From NCBI RefSeq assembly GCF_030818695.1, contig NZ_JAUTAR010000001.1, positions 434,001 to 498,000 on the forward strand: a stretch of DNA of 64,000 bases, written 5' to 3'. Of the stretch, positions 1-8,351 are shown piece by piece. The DNA is from Chryseobacterium sp. SORGH_AS_0447. GTDB taxonomy: Bacteria > Bacteroidota > Bacteroidia > Flavobacteriales > Weeksellaceae. The translations under genes were made by a program, and so were the position numbers. Below the pieces are notes generated by a model, which worked only from the letters and a program-made list of their open reading frames with translations, had not been told where the DNA came from and did no database searches. Position 1 is the stretch's first letter, and every line of letters starts with the position of its first letter.

Positions 1-2129
1 TGTTTGGCGATCAGATTGGCTTTCACCACTTTAATCTGAACATTGTCTCCGAGCTGATACCTTTTACCATGTCTCGATCCATACACCGCATGGGTTTTTG
101 CATCGTAGGTATAGGAATCATCCATCAAATCCCGTAATTTGATCAGTCCTTCGGCACCGTTCTCAGGGATCTCTACCCAGAAACCGAATTCTGCAACTCC
201 GGAAATCACCCCGTTGAACGTCTCTCCCAGATGTTTTTCCATGAATTTCACCTGCATGTATTTAATGGAATCCCTTTCCGCATCGGCAGCCAGTCTTTCC
301 ATGGAACTGCAGTGCTTTGCTTTTTCCTCCAGTTCGGCTTTATTCGGGGACTTTCCGCCATCCAGATAATGCTGAAGCAACCGGTGGGCAATCAGATCGG
401 GATAACGGCGGATCGGAGAGGTAAAGTGGCTGTAATAGTCGAAACCAAGACCGTAGTGGCCAATCGGTTCGGTAGAATAGACCGCTTTGCTCATACTTCT
501 CATGGCGAGCGTTTCAATCATATTTTCTTCGCCTTTGCCTTTCACGTCATGCAGTAATTTATTTAAAGATTCCGCTACTTTTTTGGTATTGGCAAGATCC
601 ATTTTATATCCGAAAGTGGAAACAAAATCTCTTAAAGATTCCAGTTTTGCCGGATCCGGATCATCGTGAATCCTGTAAATAAAAGTGTTTTGGGAAATTT
701 CGCCTCTTTTGTTCAGCGAAACGAATTCAGATACTTTTTTATTGGCCAGCAACATAAATTCTTCGATCAGGTGATTGGAATCTTTGCTGATCTTAAAGTA
801 TACCCCAATCGGTTCGTTGTTTTCATCAAGATTGAAACGCACTTCGCTTCGGTCAAACGTAATCGCTCCATCTTTAATCCTTTTCTGACGCATGATTTTC
901 GCCAATCCGTCAAGAACAAGAATTTCTTCCTTGAAATCACCGTCTTTCCCTTCAATTCTTTCCTGAGCTTCTTCATAGGTGAATCTCCGGTCGGAATGGA
1001 TTACCGTTCTTCCAAACCACTGTTTTTTAATTTCCGCTTTATCATTAAGCTCAAAAACAGCAGAAAAGGTAAATTTATCTTCATGTGGACGAAGTGAGCA
1101 CACATCATTACTCAATACCTCCGGAAGCATCGGCACTACACGATCTACCAGATAGACAGAGGTAGCACGCTGATACGCTTCATCATCAAGCATGGTTCCC
1201 GGAACTACGTAATGGGAAACGTCTGCGATGTGAACGCCGACTTCCCAGTTCCCATTCTCCAGTTTTCTGATGGATAAAGCGTCATCAAAGTCTTTTGCAT
1301 CTTTCGGGTCGATGGTAAAGGTCGTAATTCCCCGCATATCCCAACGTTTGGCCACTTCATCCTCATTGATGCTTCTGTCGATCTTATCGGCATCCCTTTC
1401 CACTTCTTCAGGGAATTCATAAGGCAATCCGTATTCTGCAAGAATCGAGTGGATCTCTGTTTCATGTTCTCCCGGAGCACCTAAAACCTGTATGATTTCT
1501 CCTTCAGGATTTTTATCACCCGGTCGCCATTCCGTCATCTTTACGATTACCTTATCACCGTCCTGGGCCCCTCCGAATTTACCTTTCGGAATAAAAATAT
1601 CGGTATTGATGGTCTTTTTATCGCAAACCACAAATCCGAAATCTTTATGAGGAACCATCTGCAAGGTCCCGACAAATTCCGTCCTGGTTCTTTCCAGGAC
1701 TTCCAGTACCGAACCTTCCAGCTTCTTTCCTTTATAGGTATAAGTGACAATTAAAACCTTGTCACCCTGTAATGCGTCTTTCACGTTTTTGGAATGGATA
1801 AAGATATCATCTTCCAATCCTTCTACGTTCACATAAGCATTTCCGGACTGGTTGAAATCGATGATTCCCGATAACGTCCCTTTAATATTAAGGTTGATGA
1901 TATACTTTCCTTTTTCGCTTTCCTTGATTCTTCCGTCAGCCTGCAGCCTGTGCAGAGACTGAATTACCAATTCGCGCTGTCTAGGGTTCTTATAATCGAT
2001 TCCGTCTGCAATCTGTTTGTAGTTGTAGACTTTCGTGGAATTCTCATTCATAAATCTAAGGATCAGCTTGCCGATCTCTCTTAATTTATGGTCGTTTTTC
2101 TGACTTATATATTTTCTTTTTTTTGCCAT
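1..2129 (-). CDS. rnr: Ribonuclease R (3'-5' exoribonuclease), 3' end cut by the window
   Basis: RNase R degrades structured RNA processively from the 3' end and takes part in rRNA and mRNA turnover in the cytoplasm. The minus-strand frame is open from the ATG at 2127-2129 to the window edge (709 codons), so only the last few residues are missing relative to the usual length of just over 700. Visible in order are a basic N-terminus and winged-helix region, cold-shock OB folds, and the RNB catalytic core with the aspartate cluster DPKDAKDFDDALS near 1275-1315. The C-terminal S1 domain is at about 1-250, ending YQLGDNVQIKVVKANLIAK. The leader is long (about 300 nt) if the -7-like box at 2430-2437 is its promoter. 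Identification is firm. Confidence 0.96.
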   Translation of the reverse strand, partial: MAKKRKYISQKNDHKLREIGKLILRFMNENSTKVYNYKQIADGIDYKNPRQRELVIQSLHRLQADGRIKESEKGKYIINLNIKGTLSGIIDFNQSGNAYVNVEGLEDDIFIHSKNVKDALQGDKVLIVTYTYKGKKLEGSVLEVLERTRTEFVGTLQMVPHKDFGFVVCDKKTINTDIFIPKGKFGGAQDGDKVIVKMTEWRPGDKNPEGEIIQVLGAPGEHETEIHSILAEYGLPYEFPEEVERDADKIDRSINEDEVAKRWDMRGITTFTIDPKDAKDFDDALSIRKLENGNWEVGVHIADVSHYVVPGTMLDDEAYQRATSVYLVDRVVPMLPEVLSNDVCSLRPHEDKFTFSAVFELNDKAEIKKQWFGRTVIHSDRRFTYEEAQERIEGKDGDFKEEILVLDGLAKIMRQKRIKDGAITFDRSEVRFNLDENNEPIGVYFKISKDSNHLIEEFMLLANKKVSEFVSLNKRGEISQNTFIYRIHDDPDPAKLESLRDFVSTFGYKMDLANTKKVAESLNKLLHDVKGKGEENMIETLAMRSMSKAVYSTEPIGHYGLGFDYYSHFTSPIRRYPDLIAHRLLQHYLDGGKSPNKAELEEKAKHCSSMERLAADAERDSIKYMQVKFMEKHLGETFNGVISGVAEFGFWVEIPENGAEGLIKLRDLMDDSYTYDAKTHAVYGSRHGKRYQLGDNVQIKVVKANLIAK

Positions 2130-2490
2130 TTATTATAATTTTTATTCGGTCATCTGTAAATGACCATTTTCTTCTTCTGATGAAATCACTCTCTATTAAT
2201 TTATAAAAAAACATTTCTACAAAGGAATCGGAGAGTAGAAGCTGTTTCTTATTCATCTATAGAATTGCGACATCAATTTTCCTTCCAATTCTGCTATAAC
2301 GGAAGTTTTAGGTTTGTATAAATGTAATACAAATATGGAGAAGAATGATAAAACCTGGGATGGAAATATAATTTTATTATATCTTCAGGTCTGAATGGAA
2401 ATAACAGGCGGTAAACCTGTCGGACGTTGCAAATATACAAAATAAAAAATAAAATAAGGCTTGCAATATGATTTACAAGCCTTTATCTAT
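2130..2490. other. Gene-free leader between rpiB and rnr
   Basis: This 361-bp stretch contains no convincing coding frame. On its right edge is the rpiB terminator (2440-2484). A minus-strand TATATTTG (CAAATATA at 2430-2437 on plus) matches the Bacteroidota -7 consensus and could start rnr transcription with a leader of about 300 nt. No -33 TTTG at the right distance is visible, so the promoter call is weak. No known riboswitch fold was recognised. Confidence 0.5.
2440..2484 (-). terminator. Intrinsic terminator of rpiB
   Basis: On the minus strand an 8-bp stem, AAGGCTTG paired with CAAGCCTT (arms at 2476-2483 and 2456-2463), is followed by a T/A-rich run. It lies just after the rpiB stop. 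Confidence 0.75.
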
Positions 2491-2925
2491 TTAGCAAAAT
2501 GCAATTTTATCAACTCTTTTCTGGTGTCTGCCTCCTTCAAAGTCTGTAGAAAGGAATTTATCGGCAATTTCCATGGCCAGTTCCTTTGAAATAAACCTTG
2601 CAGGAATGGAAATCATATTCGCGTCGTTATGCTGTCTCGCCAGTACCGCAATTTCCGGCAGCCAGCAAAGCGCGCATCGGATCTTCTGATGTTTGTTGGC
2701 CGTGATCTGTACACCGTTTCCGCTTCCGCAGATTAAAATTCCCAGCTCATTCTCTCCGTTCTCAACGGATGTTGCCGCAGGATGAACAAAGTCCGGATAA
2801 TCCACACTGTCTGTGGAAAACGTTCCAAAATCCTGAATTTCAAATCTTTCTGAAAGATAGTTCTTCACAATCTCTTTATATTCATAGCCTGCATGGTCTG
2901 CAGCGATTGCTATTTTCCGTTTCAT
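2491..2925 (-). CDS. rpiB: Ribose-5-phosphate isomerase B
   Basis: RpiB interconverts ribose 5-phosphate and ribulose 5-phosphate in the non-oxidative pentose phosphate pathway in the cytosol. The 144-residue product has the family landmarks: N-terminal AIAADHAGYEYKE, catalytic Cys in ILICGSGNGVQITANK, and the ARQHNDANM segment with the active-site His. A start 12 codons upstream (2961) is possible in frame. The ATG at 2923-2925 gives MKRKIAIAADHAG, matching the usual family N-terminus, and leaves the DnaA-box region outside the gene. The gene runs divergently from pgk across the candidate origin. Confidence 0.93.
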   Translation of the reverse strand: MKRKIAIAADHAGYEYKEIVKNYLSERFEIQDFGTFSTDSVDYPDFVHPAATSVENGENELGILICGSGNGVQITANKHQKIRCALCWLPEIAVLARQHNDANMISIPARFISKELAMEIADKFLSTDFEGGRHQKRVDKIAFC

Positions 2926-2953
2926 AATTTTTGTATTAAGCCTTTTTTTAGAT

Positions 2954-2962
2954 TTATTCACA
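2954..2962 (+). promoter_or_regulatory. DnaA box, TTATTCACA
   Basis: Perfect match to TTATNCACA, part of the cluster at 2954-3263. Confidence 0.6.
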
Positions 2963-2977
2963 CAAATTTAAGTATAA

Positions 2978-2986
2978 TGTGGATAA
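2978..2986 (-). promoter_or_regulatory. DnaA box, TTATCCACA on minus
   Basis: Perfect match to the strongest DnaA box, read on the minus strand. It lies 15 bp from the box at 2954-2962 and in the opposite orientation. Confidence 0.65.
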
Positions 2987-3448
2987 GTCTTAAATTTTTT
3001 GGGAATTAATTGTGAAATAGGTTGTGAGTAAATGTTGAAAAAAGAAGCAAAATAAATCTTTCGTAACATTGGAAAATTTTGTAATGAAGATTGGCATCAT
3101 AAAATCCAAGATATTTTTTCACAAAGTTTTCTGGAGAAACTCCCGTGGTTTTCCATAGTTACTTTATTCATATTTCATTTTGGGGAAAATTACTCACAAT
3201 TATGGATAACTATTTTAAATTACCTATTTACAATACTTTACAATGTAGATAAATTGTGAATTACGTTACGATTTAATATGAAAAAGTATTTCATTGAAAT
3301 TTATCCCCGAAACTAACAATACTCAACAACAGTACCCATTTATTTTTTTTAAGAGAAAAGAAAATATGTTGATTGATGAATGTTGAGGCTGCGGGAAACT
3401 TTTTGAAAACTTTTGAGAGGCGGTCTCGTTCTGAAAATTTTAAAATCT

Positions 3449-3456
3449 TACATTTG
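3449..3456 (+). promoter_or_regulatory. Putative -7 box of the pgk promoter (TACATTTG)
   Basis: It matches the Bacteroidota -7 consensus TAnnTTTG about 100 nt upstream of pgk. No clear -33 TTTG is present at about 19 bp, so activity is uncertain. Confidence 0.4.
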
Positions 3457-3558
3457 TGAAACGAAAATCGAAAGAAGCGATGAATCGGCCTGGCCGGAAA
3501 TTTTTAGCAAGTTTTCCCGGGAACCGGTCCGTTTGTCCGAAAAATATAAAATGTACAT

Positions 3559-4749
3559 ATGAAAACAATCAATGATTTCAATTTCAACGGCAAGAAGGCT
3601 CTTGTAAGAGTTGATTTTAATGTTCCGCAGGACGACCAGCTGAAGGTTACAGACAATACAAGAATTGTAGCCGTAAAGCCTACCGTGGAAAAAATTCTGA
3701 AAGACGGCGGATCCGTAATTTTAATGGCTCACCTGGGAAGACCGAAAGGAGAAGCAAAGGATGAGTTTTCGCTTAAGCATATTGTTGATGAAGTTTCCAG
3801 TGTATTGGGAAAAGAAGTTAAGTTTGTAGAGGAATCTGTAGGAGAAAATGCTCAACAGGCAGCTGCTGACCTTCAGCCCGGAGAAGTTCTTTTGCTGGAA
3901 AACCTACGTTTTCACAATGAGGAAGAAAAAGGGGATGAAGCATTTGCCGAAAAATTATCGAAGCTGGCTGATGCTTATGTAAACGACGCATTCGGTACTG
4001 CACACCGGGCCCATGCTTCCACCGCGGTTATTGCTAAATTCTTTCCTTCAACTAAATTCTTCGGTTTATTAATGGCTAAAGAGCTTCAGGCAATCGATAA
4101 AGTACTGAAGAGCGGTGAAAAGCCTGTAACGGCTATTTTAGGAGGTTCAAAGGTTTCAACTAAAATTACCATTATAGAAAATATACTTCCGGCAGTTGAT
4201 AATCTGATCATCGGAGGCGGAATGGCATTTACTTTCATCAAAGCATTGGGAGGAAAGATCGGAACTTCATTGGTGGAAGAAGATAAACTTCCTCTGGCTC
4301 TTGAAATTTTAGGAAAAGCGAAAGAGCACAATGTAAAAGTATATCTTCCTTTAGATACTATCGTCGCCGAGAGTTTCAGTAACGATGCAGAAAGAAAGGA
4401 AGCGGATATTTATGCTATTCCTGAAGGATGGATGGGGATGGATGCCGGTCCGAAATCAAGAGATCAGTTCAATGATGTATTGTTGAACTCGAGAACGATT
4501 CTTTGGAATGGTCCGATCGGTGTTTTCGAAATGTCCAACTTTTCTGCGGGAACGGTTGCTTTAGGAGACAGCATTGCCGAAGCTACCAAGCAGGGAGCTT
4601 TTTCTTTAGTAGGAGGGGGAGACAGTGTGGCTTTCGTTAAGCAGTTCGGATATGATGATAAAGTAAGTTATGTTTCTACCGGAGGCGGAGCGATGCTTGA
4701 AAGTCTGGAAGGATTGGAACTTCCTGGAGTTGCTGCAATCAACCAATAA
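3559..4749 (+). CDS. pgk: Phosphoglycerate kinase
   Basis: PGK transfers phosphate from 1,3-bisphosphoglycerate to ADP in glycolysis and works in reverse in gluconeogenesis; it is cytosolic. The 396-residue length is normal. The N-terminal substrate domain begins with VRVDFNVP and has the arginine-containing MAHLGRPKG loop. [10 protein letters not shown] precedes the hinge, and the C-terminal nucleotide domain contains [14 protein letters not shown]. The ATG at 3559 is the only sensible start. It is monocistronic: the candidate origin lies upstream and a strong hairpin terminator follows directly. Identification is firm. Confidence 0.98.
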   Translation: MKTINDFNFNGKKALVRVDFNVPQDDQLKVTDNTRIVAVKPTVEKILKDGGSVILMAHLGRPKGEAKDEFSLKHIVDEVSSVLGKEVKFVEESVGENAQQAAADLQPGEVLLLENLRFHNEEEKGDEAFAEKLSKLADAYVNDAFGTAHRAHASTAVIAKFFPSTKFFGLLMAKELQAIDKVLKSGEKPVTAILGGSKVSTKITIIENILPAVDNLIIGGGMAFTFIKALGGKIGTSLVEEDKLPLALEILGKAKEHNVKVYLPLDTIVAESFSNDAERKEADIYAIPEGWMGMDAGPKSRDQFNDVLLNSRTILWNGPIGVFEMSNFSAGTVALGDSIAEATKQGAFSLVGGGDSVAFVKQFGYDDKVSYVSTGGGAMLESLEGLELPGVAAINQ

Positions 4750-4770
4750 AAAAATATTTTTATAAATAAT

Positions 4771-4799
4771 AGTCCGTTGAAATTTCAGCGGACTTTTTA
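4771..4799 (+). terminator. Intrinsic terminator of pgk
   Basis: AGTCCG...CGGACT forms a near-perfect inverted repeat (4771-4794, one G-T wobble) followed by TTTTTAT, 21 nt after the pgk stop. Confidence 0.85.
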
Positions 4800-5261
4800 T
4801 TTGAGCTTACATTAAGTTTCTGATTTTTTGAATTTGAAAATAGTGTAGGGTTTGTTTTTTCAAATTTCATTTATTGCAACCTTGATTCGTTTGTAAATTG
4901 AAAGATGGCAAGATTGATTTATGTATAAAGTCTTGGCATATCCAATTCTTCTTTATAAAAATTTTTATTTCTTATTTGTTTTTGGTTAATTTTTAATTCT
5001 CTGTCACAGTTTCCATTTTCTTTTTCCATTTTTTAAAATTTGTTTAGGGGGGTGTGGCTGGATTATTATAAGAATTCATGATTGCTTTATATTTCGTCAA
5101 TTTTAACAACCTTTATTTTTATATCCATTTTTTATCTGCTTTTTGATACTTACTAACTTGTTACTAACAATTTTGAGAAACACAGAATGAAATTTTTAAC
5201 GATCACAAAGTTTTACGAAAAATTTCAAAATCTATAAGTGGAGTAGGGGAGGAGATAAAAA
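4800..5261. other. Gene-free AT-rich gap after pgk
   Basis: About 460 bp with no supported gene on either strand. It is very AT-rich, with a G-run at about 5046-5051. No DnaA box, tRNA, known ncRNA fold or promoter consensus was recognised. Its function, if any, is unknown. Confidence 0.5.
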
Positions 5262-5288
5262 TAAAAATCCAGGATTTTTCCCGGATTT
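5262..5288 (-). terminator. Terminator-like hairpin after the methyltransferase
   Basis: On minus, AAATCC pairs with GGATTT around a short loop and is followed by a T-rich run. It lies about 60 nt beyond the stop of the minus-strand methyltransferase. Confidence 0.5.
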
Positions 5289-5291
5289 AAG

Positions 5292-5342
5292 TTTTTTGAG
5301 GCTCAAATAGTGAAAATTTGACCTTCAGAAATGCCTCAAAAA
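5292..5342. repeat. Two-tier inverted repeat downstream of the methyltransferase
   Basis: An outer stem TTTTTGAGGC/GCCTCAAAAA (10 bp) encloses an inner TCAAAT/ATTTGA stem. It could be part of a compound terminator for the minus-strand gene or a structured 3' UTR; the sequence does not decide. Confidence 0.5.
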
Positions 5343-5350
5343 TCGATTTT

Positions 5351-6172
5351 CTATTTTTTTTCGATAATGTATATCAAACTTGAAAATTCGTTGGAAAAAA
5401 GCGCTTTTATGTTAGAAATCGTTCCATAGATTACCGCTTTTACCCAAAAAAGAGATGATTTTTTATATTTTTCGCTTAGCATGGAGATGTAATAGGAATC
5501 CAGAACCAACGGTTTGATTTTTCTCAGTTTCCAGTTTGGCTTTTTGGCAATCAGGTTTTCCATACCGTTTTTAGAAAAATGAAAAATATGCCTTGGTACA
5601 TCGTAAGCAGCCCAATACTCCTTATAATGTTTCGCATCGTAAGAAGTAGGATTGGGAACGGCAATTATCAGCAGTCCTTTTTCCTTTAATTTACTGCTGA
5701 AGATTTCCAGCATTTCATCCTGATTTTCGATATGCTCAAAAACATGCCATAAGGTGATCGCATCAAGGGTTCCATTTTCGACCGTTTGAATATTGTCTAA
5801 AATCCTGGCTTTTGAAATTTTTTGTTGTGCTGCATTTCGGGCATCGGCATCCGGTTCAAATCCGAATGTTTCAAAATCATTCTCGATATATTTTACAAAT
5901 TCTCCTGCACCGCACCCGTAATCCAATACTTTAGATCCTTTTTTAATCCGATCCAGCAGAATGGTCTTCTTGTACTGTAGATTAAATGACTGTAAAAATT
6001 TATAAAGCTTTTCCTTTAAGCTTCCTGAATCCTGATGGTGGGAAATATAATCTTCACTTTCATAGTATCTGGAAATATCCGATGGAATAGGGGAGGTCCT
6101 GAAAACACCTCTTGTATCCGTTTCTTTGATTTCAAATATTTCCTGAGAAAGAAAATGATCTTTTATTTTCAT
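5351..6172 (-). CDS. Class I SAM-dependent methyltransferase
   Basis: A 273-residue Rossmann-fold methyltransferase of the Methyltransf_11/23 type. Motif I is KVLDYGCGAGEFV, an acidic residue in FGFEPDADA follows at the end of strand 2, and the motif IV region reads DAITLWHVFEHIE. LLIIAVPNP is the following strand. Such proteins often sit in cell-surface or polysaccharide loci, but nothing here fixes the substrate. A parS site lies between it and mnmG. The gene starts at the ATG at 6170-6172 with no nearby alternative. Family is confident, substrate unknown. Confidence 0.8.
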   Translation of the reverse strand: MKIKDHFLSQEIFEIKETDTRGVFRTSPIPSDISRYYESEDYISHHQDSGSLKEKLYKFLQSFNLQYKKTILLDRIKKGSKVLDYGCGAGEFVKYIENDFETFGFEPDADARNAAQQKISKARILDNIQTVENGTLDAITLWHVFEHIENQDEMLEIFSSKLKEKGLLIIAVPNPTSYDAKHYKEYWAAYDVPRHIFHFSKNGMENLIAKKPNWKLRKIKPLVLDSYYISMLSEKYKKSSLFWVKAVIYGTISNIKALFSNEFSSLIYIIEKK

Positions 6173-6261
6173 TTGATTTTCTTTTCTTTTATATTAAAAA
6201 ATTAAGATATCCAGAGCTTATCAGAAGCTCATAAATACCTTAATTTTCGTTTTAAATTTCT

Positions 6262-6283
6262 AAATGTTTCACGTGAAACATTT
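6262..6283. promoter_or_regulatory. parS centromere site (ParB binding), copy 1
   Basis: The core TGTTTCACGTGAAACA (6265-6280) is an exact match to the bacterial chromosomal parS consensus TGTTNCACGTGAAACA. The palindrome extends to 22 bp. It lies in the gap between mnmG and the methyltransferase, 9 bp beyond the right-hand end... of the methyltransferase start region and next to the mnmG stop. ParB binding is inferred from the consensus; the site sequence is directly visible. Confidence 0.9.
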
Positions 6284-6288
6284 TTATT

Positions 6289-8151
6289 TTAACGTCCTAA
6301 ATAGACCAGTAAAACATTAATATCTGCCGGCGACGCTCCGCTAATTCTTCCAGCCTGTGCGATGGTCTTTGGTCTTACTTTAGACATTTTCTGTTTCGCT
6401 TCTGCAGAAAGGCTGGAGATCTTGGAATAATCAAAATCTTCCGGAATTTTAATATTTTCCAAACGGTTTAGCTTCGCTACATTTTCTTTTTCCTTTTCAA
6501 TATAGCCTCTGTATTTAATATTTACTTCAGCCTGTTCCCTCACTTCTTCATCATAAGCAGAAGAAACCTCATTAATAAAATCGATTCCATCCAGCTTTTC
6601 CAATGTCATATTTGGTCTTGTAAGAATCTGTGCAGCACGGTAAGCTTGATCTACGGGGCTGCTTTCAATGGTTTCCAGGATTGGGTTAATTATTCCCGGC
6701 TTTAAAGAAGTTTCCCGTAAAAAGATCTCAAGTTCTTCACTTTTAGCTACTTTCTCGTGTACTCTTTTCAGCCTGTCTTCTTTTGCTAATCCCAGATCAT
6801 ATGCTTTCTGCGTTAATCTGATATCAGCATTGTCCTGTCTCAGAAGAAGCCTGTATTCTGCTCTGGAAGTAAACATCCGGTATGGTTCTTCCGTACCTTT
6901 TGTAATCAGGTCATCAATTAAGACACCGATATATGCTTCGTCTCGATTCAGAATAAATTCTTCTTTTTCCTTTACTTTGTTATGGGCATTGATTCCCGCA
7001 ATCAGACCTTGTCCGGCTGCTTCCTCATATCCTGTAGTCCCGTTGATCTGACCTGCAAAATACAAATTGTCGATCAGTTTTGTTTCCAAGGTATGCTTTA
7101 ATTGGGTAGGAGGGAAGTAGTCATATTCAATCGCATAGCCCGGACGGAAAACCTTTACATTTTCAAATCCCGGAATATGTTTCATGGCTTTGATCTGGAC
7201 ATCTTCCGGCAAAGAAGAGCTGAATCCGTTTACATAGATTTCAACGGTTTTCCACCCTTCCGGTTCTACGAAAAGCTGGTGTCTGTTTCTTTCTGCGAAA
7301 CGGTTGATTTTATCTTCAATACTCGGGCAATATCTAGGTCCTAAACTTTGAATGGTCCCGTTGAACATTGGGCTCCTGTCGAAACCTTCCCGCAAAATAT
7401 CGTGCACCGTTTCATTAGTGTAGACGATATGGCAGCTTAATTGTTTGGTTAATTTAGGAGTATCCAGATAACTGAACTTCTGGGGATTTTCATCACCTTT
7501 CTGTTCTTCCATTTTAGAATAGTCCAGGCTTCTTCCATCTACTCTCGGTGGAGTACCGGTCTTCATTCTTCCGGCCTCAAAACCCAGAGAAACCAATTGT
7601 TCGGTAATTCCGAAAGCTCTCGGTTCACCCATTCGTCCACCGCCTAATTGTTTATCACCAACGTGGATCAGACCATTCAGGAAAGTTCCATTGGTAAGAA
7701 CTACGGAACGTCCTTTGATCTCAATTCCTAACGAAGTAACAACGCCTGTTACTTTATTATTTTCAACGATCAGCTGTTTTACCATGTCCTGAAAGAAATC
7801 AAGATTCGGTGTATTTTCCAATGCCAGCCGCCATTCTTCAGCAAAGAACATTCTGTCATTTTGCGTTCTTGGCGACCACATGGCCGGTCCTTTGGAAAGG
7901 TTCAGCATTTTAAACTGGATGGCAGATTTATCTGCTACAATTCCTGAATATCCTCCCATCGCATCGATTTCCCGTACGATCTGTCCTTTCGCAATTCCTC
8001 CCATCGCAGGGTTACAGCTCATCTGCCCGATTGTCTGCATGTTCATGGTAATAAGCAGCGTTTTCGACCCTAAGTTTGCCGCCGCCGCTGCCGCTTCACA
8101 TCCTGCATGGCCTGCGCCGACTACGATTACATCATATATTTCTGAAACCAT
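6289..8151 (-). CDS. mnmG: tRNA uridine-5-carboxymethylaminomethyl(34) synthesis enzyme MnmG
   Basis: MnmG (GidA) is the FAD-binding subunit that, with the GTPase MnmE, installs the cmnm5 modification on wobble U34 of certain tRNAs. The 620-residue length is typical. The N-terminus has the dinucleotide-binding signature VVGAGHAGCEAA, then the conserved MSCNPAMGGIAKGQIV loop and YCPSIEDKI. The GFSSSLPEDVQ region and the helical C-terminal domain that contacts MnmE and tRNA are present. The gene is flanked by two perfect parS palindromes, and gidA is classically close to replication origins. A second modification gene, mnmA, is at 41302-42489. Confidence 0.98.
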   Translation of the reverse strand: MVSEIYDVIVVGAGHAGCEAAAAAANLGSKTLLITMNMQTIGQMSCNPAMGGIAKGQIVREIDAMGGYSGIVADKSAIQFKMLNLSKGPAMWSPRTQNDRMFFAEEWRLALENTPNLDFFQDMVKQLIVENNKVTGVVTSLGIEIKGRSVVLTNGTFLNGLIHVGDKQLGGGRMGEPRAFGITEQLVSLGFEAGRMKTGTPPRVDGRSLDYSKMEEQKGDENPQKFSYLDTPKLTKQLSCHIVYTNETVHDILREGFDRSPMFNGTIQSLGPRYCPSIEDKINRFAERNRHQLFVEPEGWKTVEIYVNGFSSSLPEDVQIKAMKHIPGFENVKVFRPGYAIEYDYFPPTQLKHTLETKLIDNLYFAGQINGTTGYEEAAGQGLIAGINAHNKVKEKEEFILNRDEAYIGVLIDDLITKGTEEPYRMFTSRAEYRLLLRQDNADIRLTQKAYDLGLAKEDRLKRVHEKVAKSEELEIFLRETSLKPGIINPILETIESSPVDQAYRAAQILTRPNMTLEKLDGIDFINEVSSAYDEEVREQAEVNIKYRGYIEKEKENVAKLNRLENIKIPEDFDYSKISSLSAEAKQKMSKVRPKTIAQAGRISGASPADINVLLVYLGR

Positions 8152-8194
8152 TTTTATTGCTTGTTTTAAGCCTTATATTTTACTTTTTTTTACA

Positions 8195-8214
8195 AATGTT
8201 TCACGTGAAACATT
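8195..8214. promoter_or_regulatory. parS centromere site (ParB binding), copy 2
   Basis: TGTTTCACGTGAAACA at 8197-8212 is identical to copy 1, with the palindrome extending to 20 bp. It lies about 45 bp upstream of the mnmG start, so bound ParB could also affect mnmG transcription. Confidence 0.9.
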
Positions 8215-8255
8215 ATCGTTTTTTACAGTCTTGAATCGCCTGTATTGCGGTCTTA

Positions 8256-8342
8256 TCTAGCCCCGATCGCAGCATTTGTCTGAGCTCGTTTTCTTTTTCA
8301 GAAAGAAAACAGCGAGTGCGGAGAGCGGGATAAAGCTCCTGA
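8256..8342. repeat. Structured intergenic element between mnmG and ybeY
   Basis: A long imperfect inverted repeat. The inner arms are TTTTCTTT/AAAGAAAA and CTCG/CGAG, and the outer complementary blocks are GCA/TGC and CCCG/CGGG. The ends read TAGCCCCGAT and GCGGGATAAAGCTCC. It is GC-richer than its surroundings and has no T-tract, so it is not a classical terminator. It resembles, from memory, interspersed structured elements of Chryseobacterium-like genomes. Only one copy was seen in this window. Confidence 0.45.
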
Positions 8343-8351
8343 AAAGTAAGC

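Larger units (their letters stand above)
2926..3558. other. Candidate oriC: AT-rich gap with DnaA-box cluster
   Basis: This 633-bp gene-free region between divergent rpiB and pgk is strongly AT-rich. It carries two perfect DnaA boxes of the TTATNCACA type: TTATTCACA at 2954-2962 (plus) and TGTGGATAA at 2978-2986 (TTATCCACA on minus). TTTTTCACA at 3115-3123 fits the relaxed TTWTNCACA form. Single-mismatch boxes lie at 3023-3031, 3190-3198, 3201-3209 and 3255-3263. The clustering within about 310 bp, the AT-rich stretch at about 3040-3340, and nearby parS sites and mnmG support a chromosomal origin. No dnaA gene is in this window. Origin function is inferred. Confidence 0.6.

Noticed and set aside
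666..1097. Plus-strand ORF of 143 codons near the window start
   Set aside because: It lies antisense to the RNB domain of RNase R, and its product shows no family features.
3301..3309. TTATCCCCG as a further DnaA box
   Set aside because: Two mismatches to the consensus; not counted in the cluster.
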